A DNA stretch of 10,631 nucleotides, from positions 1-10,631 of the forward strand of contig CBDVBD010000115.1 of the NCBI GenBank assembly GCA_965372135.1. Direction: 5' to 3'. This DNA is from CBDVBD01 sp965372135 (GTDB lineage: Bacteria > Electryoneota > RPQS01 > CBDVBD01). The notes beneath the pieces were generated by a model. The model saw only the letters and a program-made list of their open reading frames with translations, did not search any database and was not told the origin of the DNA. Positions 1-7,411 of this stretch are shown here, one piece after another. Position 1 is the first letter of the stretch, and each line of letters begins with the position of its first letter. Made by a program: the position numbers and the translations under genes.

Positions 1-42
1 CATGCAGATCAGGATCCCCTGACAATGAGAGCATAAAACGTA

Positions 43-1374
43 GTGAACCCTGATACAAAAAACATCTCCCTTTTGAGCCTTGGCTGCCCTAAAAACCAAG
101 TGGACAGCGAAGTCCTGCTCGGGCACCTGAAAAGCGATCACTTCCAACAGGTACAAGACCCTAACCTGGCTGATATCATGATTATCAACACCTGTTCCTT
201 TATCCAGGACGCCATCCGTGAATCCATCAGCGAAATATTGCACGGCGCCAAATGGAAAGAGCAGCGACCGGGTCGTAAATTATTTGTAATGGGCTGTCTC
301 CCTGCACGATATCCGGAAGAGCTAGCTCCGGAACTACCCGAAGTAGACGGTTTCTTTAACATCGGTGATGTCAATGGGATCCTGCAAGCTCTGAATGCAA
401 CCCCTGCGTTAGCCGATAATGATTATTTCGCAAAGCGACGCCTGCTATCACCGTCCCATTACGCCTACTTGCGAATCGCTGACGGCTGTTCCCAGGGATG
501 TCGATACTGCGCCATCCCCAAAATCCGCGGACCTTATCGCAGCCGAACTCCCGATGACATCCTGAAAGAAGCAAACAAGTTGGTAGCATCTGGCGTGGTC
601 GAATTGATTATTATTGGACAAGAAATCACCAGCTACGGAACCGACCTAAAACCCCGATCTGACCTCCTATCGTTACTGCACGACATCTCGCAGATCGACG
701 GTCTCCAATGGATTCGCTTAATGTACAATCACCCCCCAATCATGACCGACGAAATGATCACCGGGCTGAGCAATATAGAAAAACTATGTAAATACTTGGA
801 CTTCCCCATTGAACATGCTTCCGATCACATGCTTAAAGCAATGGGACGCAAAACAACGGTGAAAAGAATCACAGAACAAATCAACCTGCTTCGCCAGACA
901 ATGCCGGATATTACGTTACGCACATCCGTAATCGTAGGGCATCCCGGCGAAGGTGAAACTGAATATTCCCAACTGTTGGACTTCTTGGATGAAATCAGAT
1001 TCGATCACCTCGGCGTGTTCGCATACTCACCGGAAGAAGGAACGCCCGCGATTGAATTACCGGGTTTCGTGTCCCCGGACGTTGCTTTAGATCGGCGCGA
1101 TCAGCTTATGATGCTTGCCCAGGAATGGGTGGAAGAGCGAAATCAGCGCAAAATAGGTCAGTCAAAGGAGATCCTGATTGATGAAACCGACCCCGACAAA
1201 ACTGTATCGATTGGCAGAACCGAAGGAGATGCCCCGGAAATTGACGGCACTGTCATCATCCAACAACCGATTGAACCGGGAAGCTTTATATCCGTAAAAA
1301 TCACCGGACATCAAGGATTCGACCTTCAAGCAAAAACCCTCAATCAAAGGGAACTAAGTGAATATGCCCATTGA
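43..1374 (+). CDS. rimO: Ribosomal protein S12 methylthiotransferase RimO
   Basis: A cytoplasmic radical-SAM enzyme of the RimO/MiaB family, which adds a methylthio group to the beta-carbon of a conserved aspartate in ribosomal protein S12. The 443 residues match the usual length of about 440. The N-terminal methylthiotransferase domain begins with the family signature SLGCPKNQVDSE (residues 12-23), and its expected cluster cysteines are Cys15, Cys51 and Cys85. The radical-SAM cluster motif CxxxCxxC is Cys149, Cys153 and Cys156, followed by AIPKIRG. A C-terminal TRAM-like domain spans about residues 375-440. SLGCPKN with VDSE favours RimO over the tRNA enzyme MiaB. The start is GTG, with a weak GAGAG 11 nt upstream; no in-frame ATG fits as well because the signature begins only 11 residues in. 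The 3' end overlaps the next gene by 17 nt. The first 42 bases of the window are probably the tail of an upstream gene, but its frame cannot be decided. Confidence 0.96.
   Translation: MNPDTKNISLLSLGCPKNQVDSEVLLGHLKSDHFQQVQDPNLADIMIINTCSFIQDAIRESISEILHGAKWKEQRPGRKLFVMGCLPARYPEELAPELPEVDGFFNIGDVNGILQALNATPALADNDYFAKRRLLSPSHYAYLRIADGCSQGCRYCAIPKIRGPYRSRTPDDILKEANKLVASGVVELIIIGQEITSYGTDLKPRSDLLSLLHDISQIDGLQWIRLMYNHPPIMTDEMITGLSNIEKLCKYLDFPIEHASDHMLKAMGRKTTVKRITEQINLLRQTMPDITLRTSVIVGHPGEGETEYSQLLDFLDEIRFDHLGVFAYSPEEGTPAIELPGFVSPDVALDRRDQLMMLAQEWVEERNQRKIGQSKEILIDETDPDKTVSIGRTEGDAPEIDGTVIIQQPIEPGSFISVKITGHQGFDLQAKTLNQRELSEYAH
1346..1352 (+). promoter_or_regulatory. Ribosome binding site for the GWxTD lipoprotein, inside rimO
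   Basis: AAAGGGA lies inside the last codons of rimO. It is 5 nt before a GTG at 1358 and 11 nt before an in-frame ATG at 1364. The spacing slightly favours GTG, giving an N-terminus of Met-Asn-Met. The ATG start would remove only two residues and leave the signal peptide intact, so the true start is ambiguous. Either way the start lies upstream of the rimO stop, which suggests translational coupling. Confidence 0.55.
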
Positions 1375-2629
1375 AAAATCAACACTTAAAATAGCATTTT
1401 ACCTAATAGTGTTAGTAATTATCTGCGGTTGCGCAGGCTCCTTTCAACCGGGAGAACGCCCCGGCGACCAGCAATTAGGAAAACCCGTATTCGATTATGA
1501 AATACATCGCCTTCTGTCGGCAGAACCCGCCACCACTGACCTATTGGTCCTGCTGCAAATACCGTACGACAACTTACAGTTCCTGAGAGAAGAGGACACC
1601 TTCAAAGCCCGATATGAAATCATGGTCGTGGTAACTGATACCACCGGTATGGTCACCTCGGATCATTTCTCTACACATGAGGCAAGCGAAAAAAATTACT
1701 ATCAAACTAATTCCAGGAACCTATTCAGCCATTCCAGGGTATCGGTGCCACTGCCAGAAGGAAACTATCAGATCATGGTGGAGGTGACGGATCTGGAATC
1801 CCGTCAGCGCTTTAGGATATCCGAATCTGTTCTTATAAAAATCAAATCTCCTGAATGTCGCCTGAGCAGCCTGGTACTGGCTAAACCGGGTGAGGATTCT
1901 GATAATCCCCGGGACTTTATCCCACTGGCAGGACCGGTTTTGAACAAAGGCGAGACGGAAGTGTTCCTCTATTTCGAGGCGTCCCATTCCGGCGCACAAC
2001 CATTGGAAATTTCCTGGGAATTGATCCAACTTCCGTTGGATACCATATTAACTGGTAGAGATACAATTAATCAGAACTTCGTGCAAAAAAGAATCCCATT
2101 GGAAATAGAATCACTATCTCCCGGTGAATATGAAATAACCCTTACAGCCAGAGTTGGTGAATATGTCAATACTTCCAACAAGCAATTCCGCATACGATAT
2201 GAAAACTTGCCCCGATCTATTACCAATATCGACGAGGCTATAGAACAACTACGTTATATCGCTACTGAAGAAGAAATGGAAAATATGAGACGAGCATTCC
2301 ACGCCGCTAAAGAAAACCTGTTCCGAAAATTCTGGGAAAAACGCGACCCAACTCCCGGAACCCCTCAGAATGAACAGATGGAAGAATATTACCGCCGTGT
2401 CGAATATACCAACCTGCAATTTACTACGCAACGACCCGGCTGGATGACCGACCGAGGTCTTGTATACATCAAATACGGCGAACCCAATGAAATCATTCGC
2501 AACCTAATTCCCAGGAATCAAAAACCTTACGAAATCTGGATATATCACCAGCACAATTTGGAATTCGTCTTCGAAGATCGTACCGGCTTTGGCGACTATG
2601 AATTGGTAGGACCTATCACCGCATGGTAA
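1358..2629 (+). CDS. GWxTD domain-containing outer-envelope lipoprotein
   Basis: A predicted lipoprotein of 423 residues and unknown function. A basic N-terminus and hydrophobic stretch (about 11-22) lead to the lipobox I-C-G-C, with Cys25 as the lipidated residue and Ala at +2, which does not signal inner-membrane retention by the E. coli rule. Two beta-rich segments follow (about 45-165 and 170-281). Each has a similar strand, PEGNYQIMVEVTD near 133-145 and SPGEYEITLTARVG near 255-268, which suggests two Ig-like or FN3-like domains. The C-terminal region (about 290-423) carries the family hallmarks: FWEKRDPTPGTP, YYRRVEYTN, then GWMTDRG (361-367) and YIKYGEPNEI. The family is named for Gly-Trp-x-Thr-Asp and is typical of the FCB superphylum. 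The gene overlaps rimO by 17 nt and the LD-carboxypeptidase gene by 7 nt, so it is likely co-translated with both. An envelope role is inferred from the lipobox and neighbours; no biochemical activity can be assigned. Confidence 0.9.
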   Translation: MNMPIEKSTLKIAFYLIVLVIICGCAGSFQPGERPGDQQLGKPVFDYEIHRLLSAEPATTDLLVLLQIPYDNLQFLREEDTFKARYEIMVVVTDTTGMVTSDHFSTHEASEKNYYQTNSRNLFSHSRVSVPLPEGNYQIMVEVTDLESRQRFRISESVLIKIKSPECRLSSLVLAKPGEDSDNPRDFIPLAGPVLNKGETEVFLYFEASHSGAQPLEISWELIQLPLDTILTGRDTINQNFVQKRIPLEIESLSPGEYEITLTARVGEYVNTSNKQFRIRYENLPRSITNIDEAIEQLRYIATEEEMENMRRAFHAAKENLFRKFWEKRDPTPGTPQNEQMEEYYRRVEYTNLQFTTQRPGWMTDRGLVYIKYGEPNEIIRNLIPRNQKPYEIWIYHQHNLEFVFEDRTGFGDYELVGPITAW

Positions 2630-3546
2630 CTTATCCCAAGCTTCCCGCAATCCAACCCGGCGATAAAATCGCTGTAATATCCCCGGCAGGAAATGTCAAG
2701 GAATCTGCACTTAGACAGGGCATTCGAGCTATTGAAGCGAAGGGGTTTAAAGCACAACTTGGGCAGCACGCTCTTATCCAATACCGGGAACTTGCCGGCG
2801 AGGACGATCAACGAATCCAAGATCTCCTGTGGGCATTACGAGACCCGGATATCCGCGGGATTTTCTTTGCCCGGGGCGGCTATGGCTCTTCCCGGTTACT
2901 TGACATTCTTGACCGAAGAGGCGTTGGAAAGCAACCCAAATTGCTGGTTGGATTTTCCGACACCACGGCAATTCAATGGGCGCTGTTGAAAATGTGGCAA
3001 TGGGGAAGCCTATCCGGACCCTTGGTAACTGAACTGGGCGGTAAACTTACCCCCCAGTCTGAAGGCACTTTCTGGGAATCGGCGCAAGGTAACACTAGGT
3101 CCGTGAACTTTGATGGTGCGCCTGTTAAGGTAGTGAAACACGGTCAAGCGCAGGGTACGTTACTTCCCGGTTGCCTGACACTGATCTGTAACCTTCTCGG
3201 TACCCCATATATGCCGGATCTATCGGGAGCGATTCTTGTCATCGAAGATATCGGGGAAGTCCCTTTCCGGATAGATAGAATGCTGGTGCACCTAAAAAAC
3301 GCTGGGGTATTCGATAAAATCAGCGCTCTAATCATCGGTGAATTCCTGAAATCGGACGCACAAACTGAAGCTATATCACACGAAGAATTACACCAGCGGC
3401 TATCGGAAATCCTCAGCGATTTCACTGGTCCAATAATCACAGGAATCCCATATGGACACGGTTCCAACCGATGGACATTGCCTATCGGCCTTGAAGCATT
3501 AATATCCACTGATCCCTTCCGTATTGAAATTATGACCGAAGCCTAA
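2623..3546 (+). CDS. LD-carboxypeptidase, peptidase family S66 (LdcA/MccF-like)
   Basis: A 307-residue serine peptidase of family S66. LdcA-type members remove the terminal D-alanine from murein tetrapeptides during cytoplasmic peptidoglycan recycling; related MccF proteins cleave microcin C-type compounds. The N-terminal half has the PGDKIAVISPAG strand (12-23), ARGGYGSSRLL (83-93) and GFSDTT, whose Ser112 is the expected nucleophile. The C-terminal half supplies Glu208 (in VIEDIGEVPFR) and His279 (in GIPYGHG), completing the Ser-Glu-His triad. The conserved GCLTLICNLLGTP segment lies between them. There is no signal peptide, which fits a cytoplasmic enzyme. The length is typical of about 300. 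The start ATG overlaps the stop of the preceding gene (ATGGTAA), with a weak TAGGA 11 nt upstream, so translation is probably coupled. With mre/mrdA genes downstream, LdcA-type recycling is the likelier role than MccF-type immunity, but sequence alone does not separate them. Confidence 0.93.
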   Translation: MVTYPKLPAIQPGDKIAVISPAGNVKESALRQGIRAIEAKGFKAQLGQHALIQYRELAGEDDQRIQDLLWALRDPDIRGIFFARGGYGSSRLLDILDRRGVGKQPKLLVGFSDTTAIQWALLKMWQWGSLSGPLVTELGGKLTPQSEGTFWESAQGNTRSVNFDGAPVKVVKHGQAQGTLLPGCLTLICNLLGTPYMPDLSGAILVIEDIGEVPFRIDRMLVHLKNAGVFDKISALIIGEFLKSDAQTEAISHEELHQRLSEILSDFTGPIITGIPYGHGSNRWTLPIGLEALISTDPFRIEIMTEA

Positions 3547-3558
3547 AATGGAGATATT

Positions 3559-4185
3559 ATGAATCCGTTGGTAATTGCGGTATTCGCATCCGGTCGTGGA
3601 TCGAATTTCGAGGCGTTACTTAGAAAAATTACCGAAGATAAAATCCCTGCTCGGATTGCCGCTGTGATTTCCAACAATGGTGATGCAGGTGCCCTGCAAA
3701 CTGCCCGGGGAAATAATATTCCAGCTTATCACATCGAGCGAGGTAATTTCGAGACTGGAACGGAATTCGCCGATGCGCTGGACGAGGTCTTCGACCGTCA
3801 TCACATCAACTTCGTGGTCTTGGCAGGATACATCCGAAAAGTTCCGCCCCGTGTCCTAAGGCGGTTCTCCAACCGGATGCTTAATATCCACCCCGCACTG
3901 CTACCCAAATACGGTGGAAAAGGAATGTACGGCTCACGGGTACATGAAGCGGTGCTTGAATCCGGCGACAAAGTTTCCGGCGCCACCATTCATATTGTGG
4001 ACGAGGAGTATGACCGCGGTCCCATCGTCCTCCAAAGGGAAGTTCCCGTACTTCCTAATGATACGCCGGAATTACTGGCTGCAAGAGTACTGGAAGTTGA
4101 ACATCGCATTTATGCGGAGGCGGTTAAACTTTTCGCAGAAGATCGTATAAAAGTTGATGAGGGGAAAGCGATAATTTCGGAATGA
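3559..4185 (+). CDS. purN: Phosphoribosylglycinamide formyltransferase (GAR transformylase)
   Basis: A cytoplasmic enzyme of de novo purine synthesis that transfers a formyl group from 10-formyltetrahydrofolate to glycinamide ribonucleotide. Its 208 residues match the family (E. coli 212). The N-terminal phosphate-binding loop is FASGRGSNFEALL (9-21). The catalytic trio is Asn109 and His111 in NIHPALLPKYGG and Asp152 in EEYDRGP, corresponding to E. coli Asn106, His108 and Asp144. The segment GGKGMYGSRVHEAVL (119-133) replaces the shorter PGLHTH-type loop of E. coli and resembles the version I know from Bacteroidota and relatives. GGAG 5 nt before ATG makes the start secure. The gene begins 12 nt after the LD-carboxypeptidase stop and is followed 34 nt later by purH, so the two purine genes are almost certainly co-transcribed. 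No PurR-like operator or purine riboswitch was seen upstream. Confidence 0.96.
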   Translation: MNPLVIAVFASGRGSNFEALLRKITEDKIPARIAAVISNNGDAGALQTARGNNIPAYHIERGNFETGTEFADALDEVFDRHHINFVVLAGYIRKVPPRVLRRFSNRMLNIHPALLPKYGGKGMYGSRVHEAVLESGDKVSGATIHIVDEEYDRGPIVLQREVPVLPNDTPELLAARVLEVEHRIYAEAVKLFAEDRIKVDEGKAIISE

Positions 4186-4205
4186 CATCCTTAGAATTGT
4201 TTGAG

Positions 4206-4214
4206 AAAAGGAGA
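4206..4214 (+). promoter_or_regulatory. Strong ribosome binding site of purH
   Basis: AAAAGGAGA sits with its AGGAG core 6 nt before the purH ATG. It is the best Shine-Dalgarno match in the window and fixes the purH start. It shows that this organism uses anti-Shine-Dalgarno pairing, which makes its absence before the small lipoprotein, mreB and mrdA more noticeable. Confidence 0.85.
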
Positions 4215-4219
4215 TAGAT

Positions 4220-5773
4220 ATGGCGCAAATCCGGCGAGCGTTGATCAGTGTATATGACAAAACCGGAGTGCTCGGTTTCGCGCGTAGCCTCCAGGAAATG
4301 GATGTGGAAATCATCAGCACTGGAGGTACCGCCGGTGTGCTGAGTGATGCCGGAATCCCACTGCGAACCATTGAGCAATTAACAGGATTTCCCGAATTCT
4401 TGGATGGTCGTGTAAAAACATTACATCCTGTTGTACACGGTGGCATATTAGCTCGCCGAGATCGCCCCGAACATAACGCAGCCCTGGAACGCCTTCGAAT
4501 AAATCACATCGATCTGGTTGCCGTTTCGCTATACCCGTTCGAACGAGTAGCGGAACGTCCCGGATCTACCCGGGAAGAAATCCTGGAAATGATCGACATT
4601 GGCGGAGTAGCCTTATTGCGTGCCGCCGCCAAAAATTTCCCCGATGTCTTGGTCGTATCCGATTCCAATCAATATGACACAATCATCAAAGCACTGAAAG
4701 ATGGCGATGGTGACTGCCCCTTGGAAATAAGACGCGAATTGGCACGGGACACCTTCGCTCAGCTATCCGCCTATGATGCCGCAATTACCTCCTGGCTGGA
4801 TGATGAAACCATACAACACGATTTACCCCTTCGCAAAGGTCTTGGGTTATGGAAAGCTACCGACCTACGCTACGGTGAAAACCCTCACCAAAAGGCTGCG
4901 TTATATTTGGAAAGTGAAGGATTATCCCTCCCCTGGAAACAACTGCAGGGTGTGGAACTATCATTCAACAATCTTCAAGACCTCGACGCAGCCCGAAGGA
5001 TAGCGGGTGAATTCTCTGAACCTGCTTGCGCCATTTTAAAGCATACTACCCCATGCGGTGTTGGAATTGGCAAAACTGTACTGGAGGCTTATGAACGGGC
5101 GTTGGCTACCGACCCCCAATCAGCATTCGGCGGTGTCGTTGCGGTAAACCAGCCCCTGACAGAAGATGTAGCCACCGCCCTGGCGGAAATTTTCTTCGAA
5201 GTAGTTGCAGCTCCGAAATTCGAAGAAGGTGCTCGAAAAGCCCTTGTCAGGAAAAAAAGACTCCGCTTGCTGGAAACTCAAATCCCGCCCGGGAAAGAAG
5301 AAACTGCCGGTCCCGACATCCGCCGTATCCGAGGTGGGCTGCTTGTGCAGGATTGGGACGAAGGATTCCCTGAATTGGACGACTTGAAGATGGTCACCAA
5401 ACGCAGTCCTACAGATGAAGAACTGGTTGCGTTGAAATTCGGCTGGCGAGTGGTTAAACACGTAAAATCCAATGCCGTGTTGTACTGTAATCGATACACA
5501 ACGCTGGGAATCGGTGCCGGACAGATGTCGCGCGTCGATGCTGCTCAAATGGCAGCTATAAAAGCAATGCAAGCAAGCTTGGACCTGGAAGGCTCGGTAG
5601 CGGCATCCGATGCTTTCTTCCCCTTCCGGGACGGTGTCGATACCATCGCCAACGCAGGCGCTACCGCCATAATCCAACCCGGCGGATCCATCCGCGACCA
5701 GGAATCCATTGACGCCGCCGATGAACACAACCTGGCGATGGTTTTTACCGGACGGCGCCATTTCCGACACTAA
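4220..5773 (+). CDS. purH: Bifunctional AICAR formyltransferase / IMP cyclohydrolase
   Basis: Catalyses the last two steps of de novo IMP synthesis: formylation of AICAR by 10-formyltetrahydrofolate, then ring closure to IMP. The 517 residues are full length (usual range about 510-530). The N-terminal cyclohydrolase domain (about 1-195) shows ISVYDKTG (9-16), STGGT (33-37) and GRVKTLHP (63-70) with Lys66; Tyr105, Asp126 and Lys138 occupy the places of the human active-site residues Tyr104, Asp125 and Lys137. The formyltransferase part shows DLRYGENPHQ (215-224), LSFNNLQDLDA (247-257), and Lys274-His275 in the catalytic KHTTPCG motif. SAFGGVVAVN (301-310) and VKSNAV (415-420) follow. The C-terminus GRRHFRH resembles the conserved family end. 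Nothing is broken or fused. It lies 34 nt after purN behind an excellent ribosome binding site. A 66-nt AT-rich gap without a clear terminator follows. Confidence 0.98.
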   Translation: MAQIRRALISVYDKTGVLGFARSLQEMDVEIISTGGTAGVLSDAGIPLRTIEQLTGFPEFLDGRVKTLHPVVHGGILARRDRPEHNAALERLRINHIDLVAVSLYPFERVAERPGSTREEILEMIDIGGVALLRAAAKNFPDVLVVSDSNQYDTIIKALKDGDGDCPLEIRRELARDTFAQLSAYDAAITSWLDDETIQHDLPLRKGLGLWKATDLRYGENPHQKAALYLESEGLSLPWKQLQGVELSFNNLQDLDAARRIAGEFSEPACAILKHTTPCGVGIGKTVLEAYERALATDPQSAFGGVVAVNQPLTEDVATALAEIFFEVVAAPKFEEGARKALVRKKRLRLLETQIPPGKEETAGPDIRRIRGGLLVQDWDEGFPELDDLKMVTKRSPTDEELVALKFGWRVVKHVKSNAVLYCNRYTTLGIGAGQMSRVDAAQMAAIKAMQASLDLEGSVAASDAFFPFRDGVDTIANAGATAIIQPGGSIRDQESIDAADEHNLAMVFTGRRHFRH

Positions 5774-5839
5774 AGCATTCTAAGGAAACACTCTGAAGTA
5801 ACCACAACAATGAATCGATAACAACTTATCCCCGAATAT

Positions 5840-6274
5840 ATGACAAAAGCAATCTTATCAATATGTTGCGCAACCATCATTATCTTCGGGTGTCAAAAAT
5901 CTGAACCATCACTGATTTATCCTCATGGAGAGATGGTGGAACTTTCTGACACCACCGGATGGAACCATATCATGAAAACCTCCGATTCCCAAGATCAAAT
6001 CTGTCAGTATTATAAGAAGACCATGGAAACAATGCAATGGACTCTGCACAATGAGGTCCCAAGCCATGGAGGAAACCTTTCCTTTACCACTCAAAGCGGT
6101 AAACCAATTGAAATCAATAACCTGAAATCCAGAATAATGATTTTTACTGACTACCATGATGTCCTCGAAGTACGTGTCTTAACAGACTCAGTTTCAAATA
6201 ATACCATCATTATAGTGTCGTCAAAAATAAAGGAATCAGCCAGTAAAAAATCATCACAACCAGACGATAAATAA
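5840..6274 (+). CDS. Small putative lipoprotein of unknown function
   Basis: I do not recognise this 144-residue protein. Its N-terminus is a short lipoprotein signal peptide: Lys3, a hydrophobic run (about 4-16), and lipobox I-F-G-C with Cys18 as lipidation site. The mature part is hydrophilic. Its clearest motif, QICQYYKKTMETMQWTL (53-69), resembles the segment FYxxxMxxxGW seen in various small bacterial lipoproteins with a mixed alpha/beta fold. Two probable strands follow near 79-92 and 98-115, then a beta segment (121-130) and a Lys/Ser-rich tail. That resemblance is a pattern impression, not a family assignment. An in-frame stop 18 nt upstream and the position of the signal peptide support ATG 5840, but no Shine-Dalgarno sequence precedes it. 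Gaps of about 65 nt on either side separate it from purH and mreB. The region is more AT-rich than its neighbours. Confidence 0.72.
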   Translation: MTKAILSICCATIIIFGCQKSEPSLIYPHGEMVELSDTTGWNHIMKTSDSQDQICQYYKKTMETMQWTLHNEVPSHGGNLSFTTQSGKPIEINNLKSRIMIFTDYHDVLEVRVLTDSVSNNTIIIVSSKIKESASKKSSQPDDK

Positions 6275-6323
6275 AGAGTATTTCTTGATTTGAAAATTCA
6301 GAATCATTAAAAACACATACACA

Positions 6324-6336
6324 TAACTCTGAGTTA
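6324..6336 (+). repeat. Perfect 6-bp inverted repeat directly before the mreB start
   Basis: TAACTC-T-GAGTTA ends 2 nt before the mreB ATG, where a ribosome binding site would normally be. In RNA it could form a 5-bp hairpin, TAACT/AGTTA, with a three-base loop; in DNA it could be a small operator half-site pair. Repeats of this size arise by chance a few times in 10 kb, so only its position makes it notable. Confidence 0.35.
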
Positions 6337-6338
6337 CT

Positions 6339-7361
6339 ATGCCCTTCCCATTTTTCAATTTCTTCGGCAGTGATATTGCCATCGACCTGGGAACCTGTAA
6401 CACCTTGGTCTATGTGAAAGGTCGGGGTATTTTGGTGCGGGAACCCTCCATGGTCGCCATTAAAAAATCTGAGCACAAAGTCATTGCTATTGGCTATGAA
6501 GCTCGGGAAATGCTGGGGAAAGTCCATGCCGACATCGAAGTCATCCGCCCCATGCGCGATGGTGTAATCGATGATGACGAAGTCGCTGAAGAGATGATCC
6601 GCGCCTTCATCCGCAAAGTCCAAAAGAGCCGCTTAATGCGCCCGCGTATCATTGTGTGCGTACCTTCCGGCGTCACCAAATCCGAAAAACGCATCATCCG
6701 CGATTCCTCCGAACATGCCGGTGCCCGGGAGGTACATCTAATCGCCGAACCAATGGCTGCAGCCATGGGCGTCGGTCTGCCCATCAAGGATCCGGTCGGC
6801 TCCATGGTCATCGATATCGGCGGAGGTACCACCGAAATCGCCGTGATTTCCTTAGGTGGTATCGTGTCAGATACTTCTATGCGCATCGGTGGTGATGAAA
6901 TGGACGAAGCCATTGTCCAATTCATGAAACGCAACTATAGCCTGCTTATCGGTGAACGTACCGCAGAAGAAATCAAACAACGCCTGGGTTCCGCCGTACC
7001 GATGGAAAATGAATTATCCATGGTGGCAAAAGGTCGCGACTTGGTGGCTGGAATTCCTAAAGCCATTGAAATCAATTCCATAGAAATAAGGGAAGCCTTA
7101 GCCGAGACCGTGGCTAGCGTCGTTGATGCAGTAAAACTGTCTCTGGAAAAAACACCGCCTGAACTCAGCGCAGACATCCGTGACCGCGGAATTATCCTCA
7201 CCGGTGGCGGTGCCTTGTTGCGTGGGATGGACATCCGACTCCGTGAAGAGACTTCCCTGCCCATCACCTTAGCCGACGACCCATTGACCTGTGTGGTCCG
7301 AGGCACCGGTATGGTGCTGGACGATTTCGAAAAGTATGCCAACGTGCTGTTAAAGAATTGA
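6339..7361 (+). CDS. mreB: Rod shape-determining actin homologue MreB
   Basis: A bacterial actin that forms membrane-bound filaments guiding lateral-wall synthesis by the Rod complex. Its 340 residues are typical. The ATPase motifs are in order: phosphate-1 DLGTCNT (16-22), the catalytic glutamate in EPMAAAMG (Glu137), phosphate-2 DIGGGTTE (159-166), and the adenosine loop TGGGALL (288-294). The N-terminus MPFPFFNFFGSD carries five phenylalanines in nine residues and is probably a membrane-contact segment. Position 20 is Cys where most MreB proteins have Ala. The start is fixed by the short distance to the first motif, although no good Shine-Dalgarno is present; a small inverted repeat sits there instead. 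It heads the mreB-mreC-mreD-mrdA cluster and lies 64 nt after the small lipoprotein gene. A weak promoter-like pair in that gap is not convincing enough to call. Confidence 0.98.
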   Translation: MPFPFFNFFGSDIAIDLGTCNTLVYVKGRGILVREPSMVAIKKSEHKVIAIGYEAREMLGKVHADIEVIRPMRDGVIDDDEVAEEMIRAFIRKVQKSRLMRPRIIVCVPSGVTKSEKRIIRDSSEHAGAREVHLIAEPMAAAMGVGLPIKDPVGSMVIDIGGGTTEIAVISLGGIVSDTSMRIGGDEMDEAIVQFMKRNYSLLIGERTAEEIKQRLGSAVPMENELSMVAKGRDLVAGIPKAIEINSIEIREALAETVASVVDAVKLSLEKTPPELSADIRDRGIILTGGGALLRGMDIRLREETSLPITLADDPLTCVVRGTGMVLDDFEKYANVLLKN

Positions 7362-7411
7362 TCGCACTTTGAACTGTAACTAATAAAATCTTTTGAGGCT
7401 TGTGTTGATTT

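Noticed and set aside
1..53. 3' tail of an upstream gene, ending at TAA 34-36 (frame 1) or TGA 51-53 (frame 3, overlapping rimO by 11 nt)
   Set aside because: Both frames are open from the window edge and too short to choose between; neither tail is recognisable.
5120..5770. Long 216-residue open frame on the - strand inside purH
   Set aside because: It lies wholly under the conserved AICAR formyltransferase domain, its translation looks like no known protein, and it is explained as a shadow frame.
5774..5839. Terminator or small gene between purH and the small lipoprotein
   Set aside because: No stem followed by a T-run is present. AAGGA near 5782 has no start codon at proper distance, and ATG 5810 stops after three codons.
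6285..6313. Promoter-like pair TTGATT, 17 nt, TAAAAA before mreB
   Set aside because: Each box matches only four of six consensus bases in an AT-rich gap, and FCB-type sigma factors may use a different consensus; not enough to call.
6494..7342. Open frames of 135-146 residues on the - strand inside mreB
   Set aside because: They mirror the codon bias of mreB, with Ser/Met/Ile-rich low-complexity translations and no start signals.
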